A model generated the notes under the pieces. The model was not told the DNA's origin, searched no databases, and was given only the letters and a program-made list of their open reading frames with translations. A program made the position numbers and the translations under genes. Below are positions 18,322 to 27,231 of a stretch of 64,000 nt of DNA, piece by piece (the stretch's first letter is position 1; the number at the start of each line of letters is the position of its first letter). The DNA is from an uncultured Pseudomonadota bacterium (GTDB lineage: Bacteria > Myxococcota_A > Bradymonadia > Bradymonadales > Bradymonadaceae), in NCBI GenBank assembly GCA_913057905.1, contig CAJXPB010000009.1, positions 1-64,000 on the forward strand. Reading direction: 5' to 3'.

Positions 18322-18396
18322 TGTTTGCGGGCTCAGGGGGAATGTGGAATCCTCCGGGCATGGAGACGACTGTCAATTTCACCCGGCCGGTGCGTG

Positions 18397-19893
18397 ATGT
18401 TTAAAGAATTTCTGAGTTTTCTGGGCGGCAGCAGCGACCCTGACACGATTCCCGAGGGCGGCTATCTCGATCATCTGCTCGAAGAAGTCGAGCCGAGGGT
18501 CGAGCGCGAGCTCGATCGATGTCCCGACCACGATCCACTGCTGCTGGTCGCCGCAGAGGTGATGCGGACGTTGACCGACGACCGATGGGAAGACCAGGAG
18601 TTGCGTTGTCCGGTCGCCGACACCGACAGCCCGCCCAAGCAAGATCCGCCGCCGCCGCCGGACGCCGAGGCGGAATCCGCAGACGTCGAAAGTGGGGGCG
18701 CCTTTCAAGAGGACCCCGCGAACGACGGGAGCGATGATTTCGAGATCGAATCGACCGCCGAGATCCCGCCGGAGACGACAAACCGCGTACGCAGCGTCGA
18801 TCTGTCGGAGGAGACGACGCAACAGCAGCCCGACTATCGCCTCGACGCCGACCCGATCCTGCAGGCTTCGCGGATATTCTACGGCGTGCTCGTCGAGAAC
18901 GATCGCCTTCCCGTCGACCTTCAGATGCGTCCGGCTGCCATCGCGGCCGCCCGAGACCTACTTCTGGCGTATTTTTCGAACGACGGCGAGGTCAAACAGA
19001 AGGCCCGAAATCTGATGGTGGTCGTCGAGGACAAGTTCAACGACGGCTTCTTCAGCCAGGCCAAGATCCTGGTCCAGCTCTTCGAGGCCGACGAGGGGAC
19101 GATCAACGAAAACGATCGCAACCTCTTTTACGACGATATGTTGATGCGGTTCGGCCAAAAGGACACCGCCGAGGGATTGCGGGTCGACCGCACGGAACTC
19201 GATGCTCAGTTCGATGCCCTCGTCGAAGAGGAGATCGGGCTTCCCGAATTCTTCGATACGATGGCCACCGAGTATGCCATCTCCATGAATGTGCTGGCCG
19301 AGCCGGACCAGACGGCGTCCCATTGGAACGAGCTGGCCCGCAAGTCGAACCGTGTCACCGATGAGACCGATGCCCTGGAGTTGCTGCCGAGTCGGCGGTG
19401 GAGGCCGATGAGCGCCTTTGACAGGGAACCCGGGGAGCTGCTCGACGACTATGTGGCTCCGCGGTCGATGGAAGCCTACGTCCAGCGGCATCTGAAGGTC
19501 GCTTTCTTTATTCTACGTGCCGTCGGAGACACGGGGATGGAACCGTACCTGGATACGGTCTTCGATTGGTCCGAAGATGCCTTCGGCGTCGACGGTCCCG
19601 CGTTGATGCCGGCGTTATACCAGGAGGCGACCGATAGCAAGCGGTCGATCGACGAGATCTTCGGACAGGTCTACCGGGACTCGTACCGGGAGGCGGCCCG
19701 AGAGGTGGTTCAACAGTGGGATCGCGATGCCGTCGAATCAGCCGCCGGTGAGGTGGCTTCGCGGATTCCGCAGCTGGAGCTGGCGCGCTTGAGCGGCGGA
19801 CACTTCGATTTCGGAGGGCTCGTGCTCGACGAACTCTTCGGACTGGACTTCCACGACCCGACCTTCGCCGTCAAAATTCACCAGCTTACCTGA
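18397..19893 (+). CDS. Acidic protein of unknown function
   Basis: A 498-residue protein that I do not recognise. There is no signal peptide. Residues about 65-150 are a Pro/Glu/Asp/Ser-rich low-complexity stretch. The rest is helical and acidic with repeated Phe/Leu-Asp segments (for example FYDDMLMRFGQKDT and YLDTVFDWSEDAFGVDG). The ATG at 18397 is favoured over the longer open frame from 18325 because MFKEFLSFLGG gives a natural N-terminus. It lies 75 bp after the tetraheme lipoprotein gene and converges with the sigma-54 activator gene, 9 bp apart. No function can be assigned. Confidence 0.65.
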   Translation: MFKEFLSFLGGSSDPDTIPEGGYLDHLLEEVEPRVERELDRCPDHDPLLLVAAEVMRTLTDDRWEDQELRCPVADTDSPPKQDPPPPPDAEAESADVESGGAFQEDPANDGSDDFEIESTAEIPPETTNRVRSVDLSEETTQQQPDYRLDADPILQASRIFYGVLVENDRLPVDLQMRPAAIAAARDLLLAYFSNDGEVKQKARNLMVVVEDKFNDGFFSQAKILVQLFEADEGTINENDRNLFYDDMLMRFGQKDTAEGLRVDRTELDAQFDALVEEEIGLPEFFDTMATEYAISMNVLAEPDQTASHWNELARKSNRVTDETDALELLPSRRWRPMSAFDREPGELLDDYVAPRSMEAYVQRHLKVAFFILRAVGDTGMEPYLDTVFDWSEDAFGVDGPALMPALYQEATDSKRSIDEIFGQVYRDSYREAAREVVQQWDRDAVESAAGEVASRIPQLELARLSGGHFDFGGLVLDELFGLDFHDPTFAVKIHQLT

Positions 19894-19902
19894 GACGGCC
19901 CG

Positions 19903-21282
19903 TCAGTCGCCCTTGCCGACGTCTTCGAGGCCGTAGTCCTCCATCTTGTACAGCAGGGTCCGGTGGCTGATCTCGAGCAGATCCGAGGCGTGGGTACGGT
20001 TTCCGTCGGTCTTCTCCAGGGCGCGGCGAATCAACACCCGCTCCAGGGCCTTTGACATCTTTTTGATGGAGAGGTCGTCGCCGTGAAAGATGGCGTCGAG
20101 GGGATCGTCGTTGTCCCGAATTCGCTCCGGAAGCGCCTCGAGGTCGATCGTATCCCCGTCGGCCAGTACGACGCCCCTCTCCACACAGTTTTGCAGCTCT
20201 CGGACGTTTCCAGGCCACCGATACTGCGTCATACGGTCGATGGCCTCCGAGGAGATCCCGTCGACTCCGGCGTCGAGGTCCTCGGAACGACTCTCGATGA
20301 AGTGGTCGACCAGCAGCGGAAGGTCGTCGATCCGCTCGCGCAGGGGCGGAAGGTGCAACTGAATGACATTGAGTCGGTAGTACAGGTCTTCGCGAAACTC
20401 GCCTGCGTCGACCATCTCGTCGAGATCCTGGTTGCTGGCTGCCAGGACGCGTACATCGACCTCGCGGGGTGTGTTTTCGCCGATCCGGCGGATCTCACCC
20501 TCTTGCAGGGCCCGCAGCAATTTCACCTGAAGGTTCATCGGCATCTCGCCGATCTCGTCGAGAAAAAGAGTTCCGCCATCGGCCTCCTCGAAGAGCCCCG
20601 CCTTGTCGGCACCGGCATCGGTGAACGCGCCCTTGACGTGACCGAAGAGTTCGCTCTCGAGCAGGCTCTCGGGAATCGCGCCGCAGTTGACTGCAACCCA
20701 GGGGGCGTCGCCGCGCGGGGAACGCCGATGGAGGGCACGGGCGACGAGTTCCTTGCCGGTCCCGGACTCGCCGGTGATCAGGACCGTCGATTTGTATTCG
20801 GCGACCTTCCGGATGGTCTCGAGCAGGTCCTCGATGGCGTCGGATTGGCCGATGATCTCGGGGAAGTCGTCGGCCTCGGACTTCTGTTTTAGCTCTTCGT
20901 TTTCGCGCTTCAGCTCCAGACGCTCCTGTGCCTTCAGCAGCGTCAGCAGGATCTCGTCCTTGTTGAACGGTTTGTCGATATAGTCGTAGGCGCCGCGGCG
21001 CAGCGCGTCGATGGCCAACTCCCGGTCGCCGAATGCGCTCATGGCGATGACCGTGGTGTCGTCGCCGCGTTGCTCCAGCCGACCCAGCACCTGCATGCCG
21101 TCGAGGCCGGGCATGCGAACGTCGCAGAGGGCGAGGTCGAAGTCGCGATCCGACAGAATCTCCAGGGCCGTCTCGCCGTCTTCGGCCGAGTCGACCTCGT
21201 AGCCCTCCTTTCGCAGGAGCATCGTCAACATGTGTCGGATATCTTCCTCGTCGTCGATGACGAGGACGCGGAGGGCGCTCAT
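19903..21282 (-). CDS. Sigma-54-dependent response regulator, NtrC family
   Basis: A 459-residue transcription activator. A receiver domain (D54 in LCDVRMPG, KPF lysine near 104) is followed by the AAA+ domain with Walker A GESGTGKE, Walker B GTLFLDEIGE and the sensor segment YRWPGNVREL. A Fis-type helix-turn-helix (NRTHASDLLEISHRTLLYKM) ends the protein. The sigma-54 contact loop at residues 218-223 reads GAFTDA rather than the canonical GAFTGA. The protein should activate sigma-54 promoters when phosphorylated. The likely partner kinase lies two genes upstream in the same run, with panD between them and pilD just before, which suggests a PilS/PilR-like pair; that pairing is an inference. 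Confidence 0.93.
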   Translation of the reverse strand: MSALRVLVIDDEEDIRHMLTMLLRKEGYEVDSAEDGETALEILSDRDFDLALCDVRMPGLDGMQVLGRLEQRGDDTTVIAMSAFGDRELAIDALRRGAYDYIDKPFNKDEILLTLLKAQERLELKRENEELKQKSEADDFPEIIGQSDAIEDLLETIRKVAEYKSTVLITGESGTGKELVARALHRRSPRGDAPWVAVNCGAIPESLLESELFGHVKGAFTDAGADKAGLFEEADGGTLFLDEIGEMPMNLQVKLLRALQEGEIRRIGENTPREVDVRVLAASNQDLDEMVDAGEFREDLYYRLNVIQLHLPPLRERIDDLPLLVDHFIESRSEDLDAGVDGISSEAIDRMTQYRWPGNVRELQNCVERGVVLADGDTIDLEALPERIRDNDDPLDAIFHGDDLSIKKMSKALERVLIRRALEKTDGNRTHASDLLEISHRTLLYKMEDYGLEDVGKGD

Positions 21283-21289
21283 CGTCCGG

Positions 21290-21703
21290 TTACCCCGCGG
21301 TTCCCACCCGGTCCATCTTCGGAGGCATCTTCGGGCCGGGGGTCTCGGACTTGATCTCGGTGATATTGTTGTCGGCGTCGACTCGGACGCAGGTTCCCTC
21401 GTGTTCGCGGGCCTCTTCGCTCTCCATATCTACGAAGGAGGCGATGATGACGATGTCGTCGACGCCATGGTGGTGAGCGGCGGCTCCATTGACGCAGATG
21501 ACGCCGGAGCCGGAGGGGCCGGGCAGCGCGTAGGTCACCAGGCGGGTGCCCTGGGTGACGTTCCAGATGGCCACCTCTTCGTACGGGAGGATATCGGCGG
21601 CTTCGAGCAGGTCGGTGTCGACCGTGACGCTACCCTCGTAGTGGAGGTCGGCGTCGGTCACCGTGGCCCGGTGTATTTTTCCGTTCATCATTCGACGTCG
21701 CAT
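21290..21703 (-). CDS. panD: Aspartate 1-decarboxylase
   Basis: A 137-residue pyruvoyl enzyme that decarboxylates L-aspartate to beta-alanine for pantothenate and coenzyme A. The self-cleavage site is the Gly-Ser bond in [10 protein letters not shown]; the [17 protein letters not shown] segment, with the asparagine and alanine residues that line the active site, is intact. The start at 21703 was chosen because an excellent AAGGAG lies 6 bases upstream; the frame is open for 32 more codons with no such site. The protein runs about 10 residues past the usual C-terminus. The gene sits between a histidine kinase gene and its probable response regulator gene, 7 bp before the latter. Confidence 0.93.
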   Translation of the reverse strand: MRRRMMNGKIHRATVTDADLHYEGSVTVDTDLLEAADILPYEEVAIWNVTQGTRLVTYALPGPSGSGVICVNGAAAHHHGVDDIVIIASFVDMESEEAREHEGTCVRVDADNNITEIKSETPGPKMPPKMDRVGTAG

Positions 21704-21823
21704 CGTGACTCCTTGAGCCGGAGGTCTCCAAAACCACCGCGCACGTATAGCAAAAGCCGTTTGCAGCGCAAGCACACATCGGGGGCGTGGACCAGCCAAT
21801 AGGTTATCAAATCTGCAGCGCCG

Positions 21824-23317
21824 TCAATTCCCGCCGGCGGCGTCGCGGTCGGGATCGGCCGCGGCGAACTCGAGCCAAAAGGTCGTGCCGCCGCCGGGTT
21901 CACTGTCGACGGTCACGTCGCCGTCGATTCTGCGCATGATCCGCTCGACGATCGCGAGCCCAAGGCCCGTGCCTTCACCCGGCTGCTTCGTGGTAAAGAA
22001 CGGCTCGAATACCCTGTCGAGTTCGTCTGCCGGAATCCCGGGGCCATCATCGGTGATGGTCAGGGAGGCCCCGCCATCATCGAGCGGCTCGACGGCCACC
22101 TCGATGGTGCCGAGGTCGGCCCCGGCCGGGGGTTCGTCGTATTGTGCCCGGATCGCATCGGCGGCATTCAGGATCAGATTGACGATTACCTGGACGATCT
22201 GGTCGGCGTTGCCCCGCACCTTTGGTGTCGCAGGGCCGAGGTCGCAGTCGATGTCGATGTCTCGAACCCGCGGCTGGGGCGTGACCAGGTCCAGCGCCTC
22301 TTCGACACAATGGGAGAGATCTACGGCCGTCAGCGGCTCCTGGCCGTCCTGGCGACTGTAGTCGAGCAGGTCGCGGATGATCCGCTGGATGCGCGAGGTC
22401 TGAGAGGCGATGCGCTCCCCCAGATCCCGCCGCTCGGCCTCGGTGAGATCGCTGTCAGCCAGAAGCTGGGCATACCCCGAGATCGCCGACAACGGGTTTC
22501 CGACTTCATGGGCAATTCCCGCGGCCAACTGACCGACGCTGGCCATCTTTTCGGACCGGATCAACGACTGTTGCGTGGTCTCGAGCTCCTCGTAGGCCCG
22601 GTCGAGTTCATCGAGCCGCGTCTTGAGGGTGCGCCGGTTCTGGCGCAGCTCGTCGAGCATGCGGTTGAAGCTGCGCGCGACCTGTCCGAGTTCGTTGGGC
22701 GGCGTGATCTCGATGTGGCTGGCGAGATCGCCGCGGGCCGCGCGCTGGGTGGCGACCTCGATGGCTCGGACGGGACGGACGACCACATACGTCAGGAGTC
22801 CGTAGCCGACGATGAGAATAAAGAGGGCATCGAGCCCCAGATACACGAGCAACAGATCGCGGGTCTTGCGTACCTGCGCGTAGACGGGGGTCAACGATGT
22901 GGCGACCTGAAGCGTGCCCGCCTCCAGCGGCACCGAGGCGAGCATGAATGGCTCGCCGTGAGCGCCTCGCTCGATCCGGGTGTTCGGGGGGCGGCCGCTC
23001 GAGTCGTCGAAATCTCCGAAGGGCCCTTCGCCCCTGGATTCGAGCGCCCCGCCGCGCTGAATGGCGACGCCCCGAACCCCGCTCGGTATCGTCAGAGCAT
23101 CGAGTGTCGTCGCACCATTTTCGGCGGCCTGCTCCTGGAGCTGCCGTGCCGCCGCGGCGGCGACGTCCCGCTGCGACGAGACGGCCTGACGTTCGGTCAG
23201 CGGTACGACGATCAAAACGACCAGGGCGATGGTGCCGGCCAGCAAGACCGCAAGCCCCACCAACAGTTGCATCCGAAGCCCACCCGGGATCGAAAATCTG
23301 TCGGACGAACGCGTCAC
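21824..23317 (-). CDS. Membrane sensor histidine kinase (HAMP)
   Basis: A 497-residue kinase. Two transmembrane helices (about 16-40 and 158-180) flank a periplasmic domain of about 115 residues. A HAMP linker (VVRPVRAIEVATQRAARGDL), a coiled coil and the H-box GIAHEVGNPLSAI follow, with the phosphorylated histidine at 270. The N-box (NLILNAADAI), G1 (DDGPGIP) and G2 (GTGLGLAI) are intact. The H-box and downstream order resemble NtrB-type kinases that pair with sigma-54 activators. The start overlaps the pilD stop by 4 bp, so the two are translationally coupled. PilS proteins usually have six membrane helices, so this is not a typical PilS. Confidence 0.92.
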   Translation of the reverse strand: MTRSSDRFSIPGGLRMQLLVGLAVLLAGTIALVVLIVVPLTERQAVSSQRDVAAAAARQLQEQAAENGATTLDALTIPSGVRGVAIQRGGALESRGEGPFGDFDDSSGRPPNTRIERGAHGEPFMLASVPLEAGTLQVATSLTPVYAQVRKTRDLLLVYLGLDALFILIVGYGLLTYVVVRPVRAIEVATQRAARGDLASHIEITPPNELGQVARSFNRMLDELRQNRRTLKTRLDELDRAYEELETTQQSLIRSEKMASVGQLAAGIAHEVGNPLSAISGYAQLLADSDLTEAERRDLGERIASQTSRIQRIIRDLLDYSRQDGQEPLTAVDLSHCVEEALDLVTPQPRVRDIDIDCDLGPATPKVRGNADQIVQVIVNLILNAADAIRAQYDEPPAGADLGTIEVAVEPLDDGGASLTITDDGPGIPADELDRVFEPFFTTKQPGEGTGLGLAIVERIMRRIDGDVTVDSEPGGGTTFWLEFAAADPDRDAAGGN

Positions 23318-24255
23318 AGATAGGTGCCGAACTGATAGAGATACGCCATCGAAAAGAAGTCCGGCAGCCAGGCCCCGACAAAGAAGTGTTCGACGGCCGC
23401 CAGGGCGATAAATGGGCCGAAGGGCACCGCAAGCCCCCCGTTGTCGCCGGTGTCCGCGGCGTCGGTCTCCTCGTCATCCAAGAGTTCGCTGGAGTGTCGG
23501 AGCCACGAGCCGCCCGAGAGGTGAGAGATTCCCGCCGCCAGGGTACCCTGCAGGCTCGAGGCAAAGAGGACGAAGATCAGGGCTGGCCATCCGAGCCAGG
23601 CGCCGACAAAGCCCATCAAGGTGACGTCTCCGCCGCCGATACCCGCGTAGCCGCGCACGGCGTAGTAGGAGTAGTAGATCACCAGAACGATCCCGGCTCC
23701 AGCGAGAAGCCCGAAGAGGGATTCCCAGGGCATCACCGGCGGCCACAGGGTCGCCATGAACCCGGGGCCGAAGGCGGCCTGGAGGGCCCAGGGCAGCGCC
23801 GCGGCGACCGCGATCCCCGGAAGGGTGAAGACGTGTGGAATGATGTAGTAATCGATGTCGACGAAGGTGATCGCCACGAGCAGGGCGAGGACGGTGATGT
23901 GACCGAAGTACGGAAGGGCGACCGCCAGGTACGAGTTCGGCAGCGGATCGAATTGACCGGCTGCCACCTTGAACCAGAGGGCGGCCGAGAAGATCGCCAT
24001 CAGTCCTTCGACCAACGGGTAACGCGCCGAGATCCGGGCCCGACAGTGGCGACAGCGCCCGCCGAGGACCAGCCAGGAGGCGACGGGGATATTGTCGTAC
24101 CAGGCGATCGATTCGCCGCATTCCGGGCAGCGACTCGCCGGAAAAATGATCGACTCACCGCGGGGAATGCGATGGATGACGACGTTCAGGAAGCTGCCGA
24201 CGACCGCGCCGAAGAGGCACGAGCTTACGGTGAGTGTCCAGAATGCTCCGTTCAT
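23314..24255 (-). CDS. pilD: Prepilin peptidase (type IV prepilin leader peptidase, A24 family)
   Basis: A 313-residue polytopic membrane protease that cleaves leader peptides of type IV pilins and pseudopilins and methylates the new N-terminus. The cytoplasmic zinc-type four-cysteine domain is present (C43, C46, C68, C71, in CPECG and CRHCR). The two catalytic aspartates are in FVDIDYY (about 133) and GGGDVT (D210). Eight hydrophobic segments are expected. A 20-odd residue insert near the C-terminus (LLDDEETDAADTGDNGG) is unusual for the family. It overlaps the histidine kinase gene by 4 bp. Pilin genes themselves are not in the window. Confidence 0.95.
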   Translation of the reverse strand: MNGAFWTLTVSSCLFGAVVGSFLNVVIHRIPRGESIIFPASRCPECGESIAWYDNIPVASWLVLGGRCRHCRARISARYPLVEGLMAIFSAALWFKVAAGQFDPLPNSYLAVALPYFGHITVLALLVAITFVDIDYYIIPHVFTLPGIAVAAALPWALQAAFGPGFMATLWPPVMPWESLFGLLAGAGIVLVIYYSYYAVRGYAGIGGGDVTLMGFVGAWLGWPALIFVLFASSLQGTLAAGISHLSGGSWLRHSSELLDDEETDAADTGDNGGLAVPFGPFIALAAVEHFFVGAWLPDFFSMAYLYQFGTYL

Positions 24256-24332
24256 TCGGGGCGCCGACGCGACAGGGGCTCAGTGAGGCGAAGGGTTCGT
24301 GCAGGGCAGATTACAGCAACACAGCCCGGGTG

Positions 24333-24785
24333 TCAGGCGTGTCGCCCTCGACCGATCAGGGCCGCGTGGAGGACGATAGCTGCCAGGCCTGCGATGGTGA
24401 CAAACCCGGCCCAGAACAATTCCCCGACTGCGCCGCGTTCGACGGCACCTTCGGCCGTCGCCGCCAGTTGAGCGGGGGCCCGGTCGAAGGCGAAGGCCGC
24501 CAGCAGACCGCCATAGGCCGTCCCGCTGGCCAACGCGAAGTACTTCAGCAGCGGGCGCTCGTACTGAAAGCTGACGCTGTAGAGCCAGTACCACAGGACC
24601 AGCAGGCCCCAGGCGAGGACCACCGGTCCGATCGACCATTCGGAGGTGCGCAGGGCGAAGTCGGCGGCAAACCCACCGCCGGCCAGAGCCATCAGGTACG
24701 CAAGATAGATCGGCCAGCGGGTCTTTGGACGTGCACCTCCCTCGGCGGTTTGTTCCGATGTCGCGGATTGCTGCTGGCCGGCCAC
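24333..24785 (-). CDS. Small integral membrane protein, unknown function
   Basis: A 150-residue protein with a polar N-terminus and four predicted transmembrane helices (around IYLAYLMALAGGGFAADFAL, PVVLAWGLLVLWYWLYSV, YFALASGTAYGGLLAAFAF and LFWAGFVTIAGLAAIVLHAAL). I chose the GTG at 24785, which has GGAGAG about 4 bases upstream and clears the asnS stop. The next ATG upstream (24854) would overlap asnS by 38 bp. It lies between asnS and pilD and is probably in the same transcript. No family recognised. Confidence 0.65.
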   Translation of the reverse strand: MAGQQQSATSEQTAEGGARPKTRWPIYLAYLMALAGGGFAADFALRTSEWSIGPVVLAWGLLVLWYWLYSVSFQYERPLLKYFALASGTAYGGLLAAFAFDRAPAQLAATAEGAVERGAVGELFWAGFVTIAGLAAIVLHAALIGRGRHA

Positions 24786-24816
24786 GGGTCTCTCCGCCGA
24801 GGGTCGCTGAGTCTGC

Positions 24817-26121
24817 CTACGGAATGATTTTGTCGAGCATGCGGGGAAACGCAATCATTTCGCGCACGTGATGGCGTCCACAGATCCAGGCGACGGTGCG
24901 TTCCAGGCCGAGGCCGAATCCCGAGTGGGGAACCGACCCGTAGCGTCGCAGGTCGGTGTACCATTCGTAGGCCTCCTCGGGGAGTTCGTGTTCCTGGATG
25001 CGTTCCTGCAGCGTATCGAAATCGGCTTCGCGTTCACCGCCGCCGACGATCTCGCCGTATCCCTCCGGTGCCAGCACGTCCAGGCACAGTGCCCGGCTGG
25101 AGTCGTCGGGATCATCTTTCATGTAAAACGGCTTGATGTCGGAGGGAAATCGCTCCACGAGGACGGGTTTGTCGAACTGCTCGGTCAGGATCGTCTCGTC
25201 ACGCCCGCCGAAGTCGTCGCCGCGTTCGATGTCGCTTCCGTGGTCGTGCAGGATGTCGACGGCCTCGTCGTAGGTGATGCGCGGAAACGAGGACTCGGCG
25301 GCCGCCTCCAGAGTGGTCGTATCGCGCTCCAAGGTCTCGAGTTCGGTCTGGCAGGTCTCGAGGACGTGGTCGACGATATGGGCGAGGAAATCCTCGGCCA
25401 GGTCCATGTTTTCGTCGTGCTCCATGAACGCGACCTCGGGCTCGACCATCCAGAACTCCGTCAGGTGGCGCCGGGTCTTCGACTTTTCGGCCCGGAACGT
25501 CGGGCCGAAGCAGTAGACCTTTCCCAGCGCCATCGCGGCGGCCTCCATGTAGAGCTGGCCCGACTGCGACAGATATGCCTGCTCCCCGAAGTAGTCGACC
25601 TCGAAGAGCGTGGTGGTCCCCTCGACGGAAGACGAGGTGAAGATCGGCGCATCGACGTTGGTAAAACCGCGTTCGTTGAAGAAATCGCGGATCGCCTCGA
25701 CCGTCCGGTGACGAACACGAGCGATCGCCTGCTGCTTGGGATGGCGCAACCACAGGTGCCGATTGTCCATCAGGAACGCGACACCGTGGTCCTTGTGGGT
25801 GATCGGATACTCATCCTCCGGCTCGGCGACGACCTCGAGGTCGCTGATCTTGAGCTCGTACGGAATGAACGGTGCGCGTTCGTCCTCTTTGACGTGACCG
25901 GTCACGATGACCGACGTCTCCTGCGGCAGATGCGAGACGCGTTCGAACAGCTCGTCGCCCACGTCGTTTTGCAGCATCACGCCCTGGATGAAGCCGGTGC
26001 CGTCTCTGAGCTCAAGAAACGAGATTTTTCCGGAGGAACGGTAGTTGAAGAGCCAGCCCTTCAGGGTGACATCTTCACCGGTGTGCTCGGAGATATCTTC
26101 AATGTAGACGTGGTCAGCCAT
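24817..26121 (-). CDS. asnS: Asparaginyl-tRNA synthetase
   Basis: A 434-residue class IIb synthetase that charges tRNA-Asn. The N-terminal OB-fold anticodon-binding domain ([23 protein letters not shown]) is followed by the catalytic core: motif 2 around [21 protein letters not shown] and motif 3 [13 protein letters not shown]. The FWMVEPE residues and the absence of a GAD insert favour AsnRS over AspRS. It is the first gene of a six-gene minus-strand run that ends with the sigma-54 activator. Confidence 0.95.
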   Translation of the reverse strand: MADHVYIEDISEHTGEDVTLKGWLFNYRSSGKISFLELRDGTGFIQGVMLQNDVGDELFERVSHLPQETSVIVTGHVKEDERAPFIPYELKISDLEVVAEPEDEYPITHKDHGVAFLMDNRHLWLRHPKQQAIARVRHRTVEAIRDFFNERGFTNVDAPIFTSSSVEGTTTLFEVDYFGEQAYLSQSGQLYMEAAAMALGKVYCFGPTFRAEKSKTRRHLTEFWMVEPEVAFMEHDENMDLAEDFLAHIVDHVLETCQTELETLERDTTTLEAAAESSFPRITYDEAVDILHDHGSDIERGDDFGGRDETILTEQFDKPVLVERFPSDIKPFYMKDDPDDSSRALCLDVLAPEGYGEIVGGGEREADFDTLQERIQEHELPEEAYEWYTDLRRYGSVPHSGFGLGLERTVAWICGRHHVREMIAFPRMLDKIIP

Positions 26122-26204
26122 GACGTAGATCGCGCCTCGAGATCAGGGGGTCGAATGTACGCTGATTCGGTAGCATGGTGGCCGATCCCCCTTCAAGTGA
26201 CGGA

Positions 26205-27113
26205 TTACCGGTTTCCCTGCGGGCGTGGTGGTAGCGACATCAGAAAGCGCCAGAGTGCCTGAAGCTCCATATCGGTCATGGCTGCGGTCGTCTGCCAGGG
26301 CATGTGCCGGTTGTTCATCTGCCGGCCACTCGGAAGGGTCCCCGTACGCAGGGTCTCCATGAATTGCTGGCGGCTCCAGTCGCCGAGACCGGTCTCCTGG
26401 TGAGGCGTCAGATTCGAGGCTGGCGGCCAGCTCGGCGGAACCCCGGGGATGGGACCGCCGGAGAAGTTCGGACCGTGGCATCCGACGCATCCGGTGGCCA
26501 GGTACTGACCGTATCTCGCGGTCGGGCCGGGTTCGGGAGCCGCCTCGAGGGGCTTGGAGTGGTCGATGACATCGGCGGCGACCAGGGGATAGACGCCGGT
26601 GAGGTAGTTGAGGCGCAGAATGGGTCCGACGCGCATCACCGGTACGTCGCTTTCGACCGGTTTCAGTTGTTCCAAATACGCGATCAAAGCCTTCAGATCC
26701 CTCGGCCCCAGATCGATGTATTCGTACGAGGGCATGAACACCAACCGACGGCCCTCCGGGCTCACTCCATGCCGGATGGCGCGCAGCCAGTCCTCCGGTT
26801 TGTAGCTCTCGACCGGCGTGCCTTCGGCAGGCGTGAGGTTCGGGGCGGAGATCCGACCGGCCATCGGATCTTCGAGTACCACATCCCCGGTCAGATTTGG
26901 GCCATGGCAATCGCGGCAGCCGCGAATCGCCGCCACGTGCTCTCCTCTCTCGAGCTGTTTGTCCGTGGCCTCGATCGAAAGTTCGGCGACCTCGACGTCC
27001 AGCGAACGGTTCATGCGCACCTCGGACCAGATGTACAACACTGCGAGCCCGACGGCGACCACTCCCACGAGGCCGGCCAGAATATAGAGAACTCCGCGCA
27101 CCCAACGGATCAT
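26205..27113 (-). CDS. Membrane-anchored diheme cytochrome c
   Basis: A 302-residue protein with one N-terminal transmembrane helix (VLYILAGLVGVVAVGLAVLYIW) and two class I cytochrome c domains facing the periplasm. The heme motifs are CRDCH and CVGCH, each followed by the GPN(L/F)(T/S)G segment. Methionines that could be the sixth ligands are in LVFMPSYEY and RHMPWQ. This resembles c-type subunits that feed electrons from dehydrogenases to oxidases. The start at 27113 was chosen because GGAGGAG lies 4-5 bases before the second of two ATGs; the open frame runs on to 27239. It is divergent from the kamA-like gene. Confidence 0.88.
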   Translation of the reverse strand: MIRWVRGVLYILAGLVGVVAVGLAVLYIWSEVRMNRSLDVEVAELSIEATDKQLERGEHVAAIRGCRDCHGPNLTGDVVLEDPMAGRISAPNLTPAEGTPVESYKPEDWLRAIRHGVSPEGRRLVFMPSYEYIDLGPRDLKALIAYLEQLKPVESDVPVMRVGPILRLNYLTGVYPLVAADVIDHSKPLEAAPEPGPTARYGQYLATGCVGCHGPNFSGGPIPGVPPSWPPASNLTPHQETGLGDWSRQQFMETLRTGTLPSGRQMNNRHMPWQTTAAMTDMELQALWRFLMSLPPRPQGNR

Positions 27114-27231
27114 CATCTCCTCCGCACGTTTCGATGGCAGCTCCCCTCGTCTTTCAAGACTGTGTCGAAGGGTATACAGCATTGAATGACGGACAACCGG
27201 TTCGCTTTTGTCACTACCACCGCCCCCGGGC

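Noticed and set aside
24868-26262. A 464-codon plus-strand frame opposite asnS
   Set aside because: asnS is unmistakable on the minus strand; the plus frame has no motif.
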